NCBI GenBank assembly: GCA_028554745.1
Contig: JAQOTN010000004.1
Coordinates: 1-64,000, forward strand
DNA length: 64,000 nt
Reading direction: 5' to 3'
Source: Blastocrithidia nonstop
Lineage: Eukaryota > Euglenozoa > Kinetoplastea > Trypanosomatida > Trypanosomatidae
A program made the translations under genes and the position numbers. Below are positions 1-10,818 of the stretch, in pieces. The notes below the pieces were generated by a model, which saw nothing but the letters and a program-made list of their open reading frames with translations, ran no database searches and had not been told where the DNA came from. Each line of letters begins with the position of its first letter. The stretch's first letter is position 1.

Positions 1-1964
1 AAACATCTAGTTGACTAAGTAAGCGATAAAATTGTATACAAGTATAAAAAGTTGTATGCTAGTAATGCTTGGGCTACTACAAGCAGCAAAGGTTAGGTAA
101 TGGTCGCTTCTGATCCACATTTAACTACAAACTTGCCTACTATTTGGTATTATACACATTTAATATTTCCTGATGACAATGGCTCAACTTTCTAAGCTTC
201 CGGCATGTGTGTAGTAGGAATTCCTGGTGTACACATAGGCAAAACTCCTTATCTTTCATGGGGTATTACCATGAGTATGACTGACCTAGAAGACATGTTT
301 GTTATTCCTCCGCCAACGTTTACAGGTTTAAAGGATAATGAATACTGATACAATGGAACTGTACACCAACTTACTGAACGTCATGAAAAAATTTCAATAA
401 AAGGTAAGAAAGACTATAATTTTATTGTTGAGGATTCTATTTTTGGCCCTATAAATCTCTGATTTGTTAGGATTAAAATCTTTGTTAAGAGTTGCGTTAT
501 ATGCGGTACCGCTTCGCAAAGACGACAGTACTTCATTTGACGCATTACTAGCTATGACAGACCCTTCTGTCAAGACAGCGGATGCATTAATGAATGCATT
601 AATGGATTTGCAAGCTCCAGGATTTTCCATCCCGATTGGTGATTCTAATGGTAATATAGCCTATGCTGTCACTGGTAAACACCCATTGCGTAACATCGGA
701 CATACAGGCAAATATCCGACTTGTGCCTGTGATGGCTACAAAGTGATTGACCAAATATGTCGATTAGTATATGCCATGCAAGGACATGTAATACCAGACA
801 ATGAAACTTGTATTTTACCTGACGGTGCTGTAAACACACTTAATATCACCCTTCTTGAGCCATATCTACCAAGCATTTTTCGAGCAAAAAGTTTCATGGC
901 ATACATATGTGTCTAGTGAGCGTGATGTTGCAGATGCTCGTGTTCCAAAATAAGCTAGCCATGAATTATCCTCATGTCTTTATCCCATTCAATAACTAAG
1001 TTGCGGCAATATCTGCAGCCAACCAAAAAGTTCTCCCCAACGGTTATCCGTATTATTTAGGTTATGATTATGTGTGGCCATATCGTGGTGCTCGAATTCA
1101 ATAACTCATCAAGAAATCAGCTAATCAAATTGAACGGCAAGACACGCACATGTCAATTCAATTGGATAAGCAAAGCAATATATGAACAACAGATTTCAGA
1201 GCTATTGTTGAAGGAAGTGAATTTCAACAGATAATTAACAAAGATTCTTCTTCTCAGACATGGGTTAAACGATTACTAGCATGGGATGGCAAATCTACTA
1301 TTGGCAGTGTAGAGGCAGCATTCTTTTGGCGATGGGTACAGCGAATGGCAATATTACCGCGTGATGTTATGGTAACATTAAACTAAAGTCATTGAAGTGT
1401 TAGTAGCCGTTATATTGTCAGGATGATAACTGCAAACAGCACACGTATGCATAACGATTGCTTACGGTACATTACATCACCATAGAATTTGCTACCTTTA
1501 AATTGGAGCTGATTTATCATCTCCAAATGCCTGTATGATATTTGCAGCTCAGAAATTTATTGAACAGGCATCCAATCAAAACTTTAAATAGCGCTGGGGA
1601 ATTGAGACAAACAATTTGTAGGGAATTCACGAGCTTTTATAAACTACAGCAGCCGCTCCAATATTTCAACGGAAAATGCACAAAGCTGGCGATATGAGTT
1701 CTATTTGCGTATCTGATCATTCGATCGATGATAATTTTCCCTCACACGAAGCTAGCAGTATGCGCCAATTATATGATTTATGAAATAACACAAATTATAT
1801 GTATGTAGCATTACCAGGAGGTCAGAGTGGTAATCCTTATTCACGTTTCTATCAAACAGTTGTGGGACAAGTTTGCTGTATAGGAATACGTTTCTGTACC
1901 TGTAAGTGTAAATACACTAAACTCTGTACATCATCGTGCAACGCAGAAACTTCAAGCAAAGTAA
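1..1964 (+). pseudogene. Penicillin-acylase-family hydrolase, copy A (5' part outside window, broken)
   Basis: The window opens inside this gene. It is nearly identical to 5806-7722 of copy B and holds the beta-chain start (S-N-A-W-A, where the family's N-terminal Ser nucleophile sits), the downstream D-P-H-L motif and the G-I-P-G-V region. Compared with copy B, the frame is lost several times: an extra A in a short A-run near 449, a rewritten stretch near 882-890, an 11-base insertion near 953-966, a 31-base insertion at 1467-1497 and a one-base difference near 1854. In-frame TAA/TAG/TGA inside matched segments are sense codons here (Glu, Glu, Trp) and are not counted as breaks. The likely terminal TAA of the ancestral frame is 1962-1964. 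Best read as a decaying duplicate of a host gene; assembly error could explain the one-base slips but not the 31-base block. Confidence 0.75.
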
Positions 1965-2467
1965 AAAGCTAGCATCCTTATAAAGCATCTCTTACGTGCC
2001 TAGTTTTACTAACAAACACTGTATTTATTTAATAATTTGTTAAATTATAGTTATATTGCACGTTAATAAACTATAATCATTACTTAAAATAATTATTTTA
2101 TATGCGAGAAGTGTTTGATTTATGTAAATTGCTAAGAACGTACACAATAAAAGTATTAAATAATAAAAATATGAAAATTTTTTAAACAGAACCGTTACAT
2201 AATTTAAGTGTATTAACAGTTTGTCAATTGTTTTAATAAGCAATTGAAAGTAAATTGGTACAAAGCTGAAATGAACTAAATTATTGAACTACTCTCAGTG
2301 AAACTAATATATATTTAACGTCAGAGTTAATATTTTTTTGTTTGAAATTACCTTACACAGTCTTAAAATTATGGAATTGTTGTTAACGATAAAATTGTAT
2401 TTAATTTAACAATTAGCTTAATTATATATAATTGTTTTGTTGTACATGATAACTTTTAATATTACAA

Positions 2468-2577
2468 GGTAAAATTATGGAGAGTTGTATTACGATTTGA
2501 GAATAATCAAAAATAGTAACTATCCAATTTTTAAACTATTATTAATCTAGGTTTTTTGTATTGATTGCCATTTTACC
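2468..2577. mobile_element. Copy-A-specific 110-bp block with 8-bp terminal inverted repeats
   Basis: The block begins GGTAAAAT and ends ATTTTACC, a perfect 8-bp inverted repeat. Copy B has only a short A-T-T-A-C-C remnant at the same place (near 8358-8372). It encodes nothing. It could be a tiny non-autonomous DNA element inserted in A or imprecisely lost from B. No clear target-site duplication is visible, so the element call is tentative. Confidence 0.35.
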
Positions 2578-2960
2578 ACCAACTACACGTTAGTTTGGTG
2601 GTGATAGTTAACATCTGAACTTTTTTACTTGTCCAGATGAATAATATTCATGAATTCAAATAGTGAATAATTCATAAAAAGATGTGTAAATCAGCATATG
2701 TTAACTAATTGTGATAATCTGATTTTGCTTTTGAAAAGAAAAATGACAGATTTAATATATTTACAGAATATTATCAACTAGTAGTTGACCACTGAAGTTA
2801 ACGACTGCACATCGTAATGAATAGATTAACCAGTAATGTGTTTTTTTCCTAAAAATTGTATTATGCTTTAACAATGCAGCTCATAACATTAAACATAATT
2901 TTTTTTTCATTATTATTACATGTTTCAATACGCCATAAAATTTCCTAAATTTTTTTCAAG

Positions 2961-2995
2961 TATTACTTTTCCTTTTTTTCCTCACTGAAAATTAG
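2961..2995 (+). promoter_or_regulatory. Candidate trans-splice acceptor (pyrimidine tract and AG) of EF-hand gene
   Basis: A T/C-rich run is followed by ...TTAG three bases before the ATG at 2999. The layout fits spliced-leader addition in trypanosomatids. The same tract is kept, slightly shortened, upstream of copy B. Confidence 0.4.
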
Positions 2996-2998
2996 TAA

Positions 2999-3694
2999 AT
3001 GTACACATATCCTAACGGAAATAGTGGTGCTTCTACACCATATGGAAACGACTATGGAGGCATTGGCTATCCAGTTAGCGGACAACCCTTTTCTACAAGT
3101 TCACCAACACCATCTATATTTACAGCACAGCAAGCTTCAGGTGTTCCAACAGGAGTTTACGTTCCATCATCCGCACGTCCTTACATTAGTCCATAAATTG
3201 CTTAATGATTTCGTGCGGTTGACCAAAATTGTAATGGTAGTATAAATGTTCAGTAGCTTAACTCTGCACTCTCAACATCTGGTAATAAATTTAGTTTGTC
3301 AACTACAGAGAAACTATTGCGTATGTTTGATAAAAATAATAATGGTTAGATCGGAGTTGATTAATTTGCAGAATTACATAAATTCATATTGACGATGAAA
3401 GCTGGTTTTTAGTCCCGTGATGTGAGAAAGGAGGGACGTTTGACAGGTGATTAGATTCGAACAGCATTATTATCTCATGGCTATCATATTTCGTAGGAGT
3501 CATTTCAAGTAATGATGAGAAAATTTGATCGTAGCAAGCGTGGGAGTTTAGGTTTCGATGATTATGTTTAGTTGTCTATTTTTATTTCTAAAACACGTGA
3601 AGTATTTGCATTTTACGATCGGCAACGTACAGGACAGGTGGTGTTTAATTTTAACACATTTCTTGCAGGTGCGGTGTCCATTTTACAAGAGTAA
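2999..3694 (+). CDS. Peflin/ALG-2-like penta-EF-hand calcium-binding protein, copy A (intact)
   Basis: About 231 residues. The first ~65 are rich in Gly, Pro, Ser and Tyr, as in the tail of peflin. Then come the EF-hand segments: loop 1 D-Q-N-C-N-G-S-I with TAG at position 12, loop 2 D-K-N-N-N-G with TAA at position 12, and a degenerate third loop again with TAG at position 12. Glu is almost invariant there, which fixes TAA/TAG as Glu. The Trp before loop 1 (W-F-R-A-V-D) is a TGA codon. The frame runs unbroken to TAA at 3692-3694, followed closely by TAG and TGA. The family forms dimers on membranes and acts as a calcium-dependent adaptor; that role is inferred from the family. Confidence 0.88.
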
Positions 3695-4440
3695 CACTAG
3701 TGTTGAGCTAATATATAATTTTATTGTTAATTTGATCGCAAAGCTAGTAAAAAAAGTGCATATTACAGTGTAATGTATTAATTTTATATATGATAAATCT
3801 GTAACATGTAGAATTATGTATGTTTATAATAAAATATATGTTTTTCCTTTTTCCTTGTTGTCTAATTACATTATTTCTTCCTATACTTTTACATCGATTT
3901 TACATAAAAGAGTAAACTTGATTTGAATGGCCAAAAAAATTATTCCTATTTATATAATTTAGTATGCGTATTAAAATAACAAATTGTATGAACGACCTAC
4001 AATTGATATGCTTATTACTCTCTTCTATGTTGTCCATTTGTAAATTTAAAACTTTAAATTACGGAATCAACTTATTTCTCCTTATTTCTCTAAATTGAAA
4101 TATTTGTTTTCGAATGATACAAAATACGTTTTTGATAAAGTTGACACAGCATAAAACCTATTAATACTTTTGTAAGAAGTAAAATAATAATCAGTTTTTA
4201 TATTTAATAAATAAGTAATTAATTTTCTAAGCATATAATACTTGAATATCATATAGTGGTAAATTTAATATAATTATATATATATTTATTATAAATCAAA
4301 ATAATATTTTTTAAAATATATATACATACATACATTGTATTATATATAATTTTTTGGTTTACCTAAAAGTTGTTAAAATGAAGAGAAATATTTAGGGCGA
4401 ACCTATAAGTGAGGAAATGACGTCCCACAACGCAAAATAA
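3695..4440. other. AT-rich spacer upstream of acylase copy B
   Basis: Contains the right end of duplication unit A (to 4226), then TA-rich simple sequence around 4260-4350 and the leader of the acylase gene. No gene seen. Confidence 0.6.
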
Positions 4441-7400
4441 ATGCATTATGACAATCAATACTCATCTTTTTACAAAGAAAACGAAGAAAATGAAGGTTAG
4501 AAAGTTCATGTATTTACAACACGCGACCGTATCGCGAATGTGTCAGCTCTTATACTCCTCACACTTGTTGCTGTGACTGCCATAATCAGTATAGCAGCCG
4601 GTGCTTGTGCGTTACATTCCATTGCAGGTCTCCCTTTTTCCCACTTCCCTCTTCTTTTGGCAGCAGGAGTAGCACCAGTAGTAGTGGGATGTGTTTGTGT
4701 GATACTTGTCGGAGTAGTCATTTGGTACATAATGATGCGAGCTATGGGCTTTAAATTCTATGGAATGTGTTGTTACACTTCGACGAAAGCACGATCTGCA
4801 CTTCGAGTAATGTTGTTTGGTGTATTTCCTTTTATAATTTTTGTTATCTTATTGGTCTTATGCATTCTTGGATTCACGGTATATAACCTAAGCAGGCAGA
4901 TAGCTCCATTGAATAAAGATTATAAAAAAGTTTTTTGATTAAATGGAGATATTTAAATTATTCGGGATGACAACGGATTAACTCATATAAAAGCTCAAAG
5001 TCGTCGTGATGCTTATTTTGGACAAGGGTTTGCAGAAGCTCAGGATCGTCTGTTTCAACTCGAATTTCATCGTCTTACTGCAAAAGGAGAATTGGCTACA
5101 TTAATCGGTTAGAAAGGTTTAGAGACCGATATTCAAATTCGAACATTAAATATACGTGATGCTGCTTATGGTTTATGTAATAGGCTCAGTAATGAAAATC
5201 GTGAATATCTCGAAGCATTTGCCGATGGTATAAACTTGTTTTTGCAAGAAGAATCTAAGCGACCTGTATAGTTTTTCTTTCTCGGACCAAGTTTACTTAA
5301 GTTTCATAACCCGAAACCATTCTCCTACCTTGATGTTTGTTTAACGGCGCGCTTAATTCAATGACAAATGTCAAGCAACTTCGCTTCTTAGGGCGAGCGC
5401 TTTAACGTGTGGGCAAAGACAGGCAGATCCTATAGTGAAGTTTAAGAGTTGTATTCTGATTCGATGAATGTAACAAATACTATTCTTTCACAATAACAAA
5501 TGGCCAACCTCATGATTCATAATGGTGACATCATAATCAATGCAAGTATGACCCCTTCGTAGCGACAAGCTGCAATTAGTGACGCCTTTAAAAACAACAT
5601 AGTAAAATAGGAGACAGGAAAGAAAATATAGGAGGCAATATATGATAATCTGTTTTCCATTGTGCGTACACTTATTTTTGGAAACAACTCACAATTGTCT
5701 AATGGACTTCAATCGCAACATAAGAAAGAAGAAATTTCATCAAATCTTAACAAAGTGACGAGGACATTTGACAAAATAAAAGAAACAGCATCACAGTTGC
5801 TGACAAAACATCTAGTTGACTAAGTAAGCGATAAAATTGTATACAAGTATAAAAAGTTGTATGCTAGTAATGCTTGGGCTACTACAAGCAGCAAAGGTTA
5901 GGTAATGGTCGCTTCTGATCCACATTTAACTACAAACTTGCCTACTATTTGGTATTATACACATTTAATATTTCCTGATGACAATGGCTCAACTTTCTAA
6001 GCTTCCGGCATGTGTGTAGTAGGAATTCCTGGTGTACACATAGGCAAAACTCCTTATCTTTCATGGGGTATTACCATGAGTATGACTGACCTAGAAGACA
6101 TGTTTGTTATTCCTCCGCCAACGTTTACAGGTTTAAAGGATAATGAATACTGATACAATGGAACTGTACACCAACTTACTGAACGTCATGAAAAAATTTC
6201 AATAAAAGGTAAGAAAGACTATAATTTTATTGTTGAGGATTCTATTTTTGGCCCTATAATCTCTGATTTGTTAGGATTAAAATCTTTGTTAAGAGTTGCG
6301 TTATATGCGGTACCGCTTCGCAAAGACGACAGTACTTCATTTGACGCATTACTAGCTATGACAGACCCTTCTGTCAAGACAGCGGATGCATTAATGAATG
6401 CATTAATGGATTTGCAAGCTCCAGGATTTTCCATCCCGATTGGTGATTCTAATGGTAATATAGCCTATGCTGTCACTGGTAAACACCCATTGCGTAACAT
6501 CGGACATACAGGCAAATATCCGACTTGTGCCTGTGATGGCTACAAAGTGATTGACCAAATATGTCGATTAGTATATGCCATGCAAGGACATGTAATACCA
6601 GACAATGAAACTTGTACTTTACCTGACGGTGCTGTAAACACACTTAATATCACCCTTCTTGAGCCATATCTACCAAGCATTTTCAAAAAAGTTTCATGGC
6701 ATACATATGTGTCTAGTGAGCGTGATGTTGCAGATGCTCGTGTTCCAAAATAAGCTAATCCTCATGTCTTTATCCCATTCAATAACTAAGTTGCGGCAAT
6801 ATCTGCAGCCAACCAAAAAGTTCTCCCCAACGGTTATCCGTATTATTTAGGTTATGATTATGTGTGGCCATATCGTGGTGCTCGAATTCAATAACTCATC
6901 AAGAAATCAGCTAATCAAATTGAACGGCAAGACACGCACATGTCAATTCAATTGGATAAGCAAAGCAATATATGAACAACAGATTTCAGAGCTATTGTTG
7001 AAGGAAGTGAATTTCAACAGATAATTAACAAAGATTCTTCTTCTCAGACATGGGTTAAACGATTACTAGCATGGGATGGCAAATCTACTATTGGCAGTGT
7101 AGAGGCAGCATTCTTTTGGCGATGGGTACAGCGAATGGCAATATTACCGCGTGATGTTATGGTAACATTAAACTAAAGTCATTGAAGTGTTAGTAGCCGT
7201 TATATTGTCAGGATGATAACTGCAAACAGCACACGTATGCATAACGATTGCTTACGTTAAATTGGAGCTGATTTATCATCTCCAAATGCCTGTATGATAT
7301 TTGCAGCTCAGAAATTTATTGAACAGGCATCCAATCAAAACTTTAAATAGCGCTGGGGAATTGAGACAAACAATTTGTAGGGAATTCACGAGCTTTTATA

Positions 7401-7722
7401 AACTACAGCAGCCGCTCCAATATTTCAACGGAAAATGCACAAAGCTGGCGATATGAGTTCTATTTGCGTATCTGATCATTCGATCGATGATAATTTTCCC
7501 TCACACGAAGCTAGCAGTATGCGCCAATTATATGATTTATGAAATAACACAAATTATATGTATGTAGCATTACCAGGAGGTCAGAGTGGTAATCCTTATT
7601 CACGTTTCTATCAAAATTTGTGGGACAAGTTTGCTGTATAGGAATACGTTTCTGTACCTGTAAGTGTAAATACACTAAACTCTGTACATCATCGTGCAAC
7701 GCAGAAACTTCAAGCAAAGTAA
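4441..7722 (+). CDS. Membrane-anchored penicillin-acylase-family (S45, Ntn) hydrolase, copy B (intact)
   Basis: One frame of about 1093 residues from ATG 4441 to TAA 7720-7722. Residues about 30-165 hold three hydrophobic segments. The acylase domain then starts (R-D-D-N-G-L-T-H-I, followed by A-Q-D-R-L-F-Q-L-E-F-H-R). A spacer of about 250 residues precedes the beta chain, whose Ser476 (S-N-A-W-A) matches the autocatalytically exposed N-terminal Ser nucleophile. V-A-S-D-P-H-L and G-I-P-G-V follow. TAG reads as Glu in P-V-E-F and G-E-K-G-L-E; TGA reads as Trp. The family hydrolyses amide bonds such as acyl-homoserine lactones or N-acyl amino acids; the substrate here is unknown. The multi-pass N-terminal anchor is not typical of bacterial members. 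A slightly longer C-terminus, to a later TAA, is possible. Confidence 0.88.
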
Positions 7723-8785
7723 AAAGCTAGCATCCTTATAAAGCATCTCTTACGTAAAAATTGTATTTAGGAAAATATTTTTTAATAAGCATGTAATTTA
7801 TAATTATTTACACAAAAATCAGATTTCTGATAATTTATTTACTAACTTACCCTCTCATTTCTTCAATTATGACAACTGTTTTTAATAGTGCCTAGTTTTA
7901 CTAACAAACACTGTATTTATTTAATAATTTGTTAAATTATAGTTATATTGCACGTTAATAAACTATAATCATTACTTAAAATAATTATTTTATATGCGAG
8001 AAGTGTTTGATTTATGTAAATTGCTAAGAACGTACACAATAAAAGTATTAAATAATAAAAATATGAAAATTTTTTAAACAGAACCGTTACATAATTTAAG
8101 TGTATTAACAGTTTGTCAATTGTTTTAATAAGCAATTGAAAGTAAATTGGTACAAAGCTGAAATGAACTAAATTATTGAACTACTCTCAGTGAAACTAAT
8201 ATATATTTAACGTCAGAGTTAATATTTTTTTGTTTGAAATTACCTTACACAGTCTTAAAATTATGGAATTGTTGTTAACGATAAAATTGTATTTAATTTA
8301 ACAATTAGCTTAATTATATATAATTGTTTTGTTGTACATGATAACTTTTAATATTACAAGGATTACCACCACCAACTACACGTTAGTTTGGTGGTGATAG
8401 TTAACATCTGAACTTTTTTACTTGTCCAGATGAATAATATTCATGAATTCAAATAGTGAATAATTCATAAAAAGATGTGTAAATCAGCATATGTTAACTA
8501 ATTGTGATAATCTGATTTTGCTTTTGAAAAGAAAAATGACAGATTTAATATATTTACAGAATATTATCAACTAGTAGTTGACCACTGAAGTTAACGACTG
8601 CACATCGTAATGAATAGATTAACCAGTAATGTGTTTTTTTCCTAAAAATTGTATTATGCTTTAACAATGCAGCTCATAACATTAAACATAATTTTTTTTT
8701 CATTATTATTACATGTTTCAATACGCCATAAAATTTCCTAAATTTTTTTCAAGTATTACTTTTTTTCCTCACTGAAAATTAGTAA
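7723..8785. other. AT-rich spacer of copy B
   Basis: Homologous to 1965-2998. It holds the B-only 135-bp block and lacks most of the 110-bp inverted-repeat block. The short A-C-C-A-C-C-A-A hairpin is kept near 8367-8396. No gene seen. Confidence 0.6.
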
Positions 8786-9485
8786 ATGTACACATATCCT
8801 AACGGAAATAGTGGTGCTTCTACACCATATGGAAACGACTATGGAGGCATTGGCTATCCAGTTAGCGGACAACCCTTTTCTACAAGTTCACCAACACCAT
8901 CTATATTTACAGCACAGCAAGCTTCAGGTGTTCCAACAGGAGTTTACGTTCCATCATCCGCACGTCCTTACATTAGTCCATAAATTGCTTAATGATTTCG
9001 TGCGGTTGACCAAAATTGTAATGGTAGTATAAATGTTCAGTAGCTTAACTCTGCACTCTCAACATCTGGTAATAAATTTAGTTTGTCAACTACAGAGAAA
9101 CTATTGCGTATGTTTGATAAAAATAATAATGGTTAGATCGGAGTTGATTAATTTGCAGAATTACATAAATTCATATTGACGATGAAAGCTGGTTTTTAGT
9201 CCCGTGATGTGAGAAAGGAGGGACGTTTGACAGGTGATTAGATTCGAACAGCATTATGTATTATCTCATGGCTATCATATTTCGTAGGAGTCATTTCAAG
9301 TAATGATGAGAAAATTTGATCGTAGCAAGCGTGGGAGTTTAGGTTTCGATGATTATGTTTAGTTGTCTATTTTTATTTCTAAAACACGTGAAGTATTTGC
9401 ATTTTACGATCGGCAACGTACAGGACAGGTGGTGTTTAATTTTGACACATTTCTTGCAGGTGCGGTGTCCATTTTATAAGAGTAA
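8786..9485 (+). pseudogene. Peflin/ALG-2-like penta-EF-hand protein, copy B (frameshifted)
   Basis: Same start and first ~155 residues as the gene at 2999. A net four-base insertion near 9255-9262 (GCATTATGTATTATC against GCATTATTATC in copy A) puts the remaining EF-hand region out of frame; the ancestral TAA would be 9483-9485. Other differences are few, including CAA in copy A against TAA in copy B (3686-3688 and 9477-9479) and AAC against GAC. A four-base change is less likely than a one-base slip to be a read error, so this copy is probably inactivated. Confidence 0.75.
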
Positions 9486-10818
9486 CACTAGTGTTGAGCT
9501 AATATATAATTTAATTGTTAATTTGATCGCAAAGCTAGTAAAAAAAGTGCATATTACAGTGTAATGTATTAATTTTATATATGATAAATCTGTAACATGT
9601 AGAATTATGTATGTTTATAATAAAATATATGTTTTTCCTTTTTCCTTGTTGTCTAATTACACTATTTCTTCCTATACTTTTACATCGATTTTACATAAAA
9701 GAGTAAACTTGATTTGAATGGCCAAAAAAATTATTCCTATTTATATAATTTAGTATGCGTATTAAAATAACAAATTGTATGAACGACCTACAATTGATAT
9801 GCTTATTACTCTCTTCTATGTTGTCCATTTGTAAATTTAAAACTTTAAATTACGGAATCAACTTATTTCTCCTTATTTCTCTAAATTGAAATATTTGTTT
9901 TCGAATGATACAAAATACGTTTTTGATAAAGTTGACACAGCATAAAACCTATTAATACTTTTGTAAGAAGTAAAATAATAATCAGTTTTTATATTTAATA
10001 AATAAGTAATTAATTTTAATAGAAGTACTCATAATACATTTTGAAAAGTTTTTATAATTTGGTTCGCTACACATCTTCACATTAAAAATATAATATTTTG
10101 AAAGTATAATATATTTGTGCAGTTGTGCTTCTTTACCTGAAATCAATACTAATGCTTGATACTTTTTTCAATTCTTAGCAACAATGTGCTTAAATGTATA
10201 TAGTTAACACGTTTTATTAAGCTGAGTGTTATCTTCATTAGAACGTTTCACCAATGACGTGTTGTTAAGGTTTATCTACTAATAAAATTTCCGAGAAAAG
10301 TAGTATATAGTCTGATAATATTTATAACAATGTTTTCAAGGTATTAATTGATGTATTATCTACATTTCAAGATGTTTAAAGTGCTAGCTGTTACAAATGA
10401 TCTTGTTATGATCAAAAGTAGATTGACTAAAACTCTTTACAGTGTTAACAATAATGAAAATTGTCTTAATTTGCCCTAAATACTATTGCACATTGTAGTC
10501 CGGCTAACAAAAACGTACATATTTTGAATAGAACATTGCAATTAGCGTCATCAGTGTGTGGTGCCAATAAAATTGTTAGCTCTTGATTATAAAGAAGCTA
10601 ACATTTGATGTAAAAATGTTTTACATCATATGATTGTGTTTAAATATCACTTTTTCTGATGCCATAGTTATTTGATAATGCCACGCAAATATTTTCTTAT
10701 ACCTCACTACGGTGCTTGTTACTATACATCGATATTATAAGAAAAATGTTGATTCGAGCACATTTGTTTGTGAACCATTTAACAGACATATTTGTAAGAA
10801 AGAGCTCTTCTTTTTTCA
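9486..10818. other. Spacer after duplication unit B
   Basis: 9486-10016 is the repeated 3' flank. 10017-10818 is unique, AT-rich and ambiguous. Some stretches (about 10390-10800) look weakly coding in one or another frame, possibly the 5' end of the next gene, but no motif supports a call. Confidence 0.4.

Larger units (their letters stand above)
1965..2998. other. AT-rich spacer between acylase copy A and EF-hand copy A
   Basis: Very AT-rich with no convincing coding frame. It contains the 110-bp copy-A-specific block, a short hairpin around 2576-2602 and, just before the next gene, a pyrimidine-rich tract ending in AG at 2995 that looks like a trans-splice acceptor. Confidence 0.6.
1..4226 (+). 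repeat. Tandem duplication unit, copy A
   Basis: Positions 1-4226 match 5806-10016 at near identity, broken by a few block indels. The unit holds the acylase gene, its downstream spacer and the EF-hand gene with its 3' flank. Similarity stops at 4226/10016, after a shared run of TAAT repeats. The period is about 5.8 kb, and the start of copy A lies left of the window. Block differences include about 110 bp present only in A (2468-2577) and about 135 bp present only in B (roughly 7756-7890). Confidence 0.95.
5806..10016 (+). repeat. Tandem duplication unit, copy B
   Basis: Partner of 1-4226. It starts inside the acylase gene only because the left copy is cut by the window edge. It carries the intact acylase and the broken EF-hand gene. 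The B-only block near 7756-7890 sits just after the acylase stop and is flanked by GT at both ends. Confidence 0.95.
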
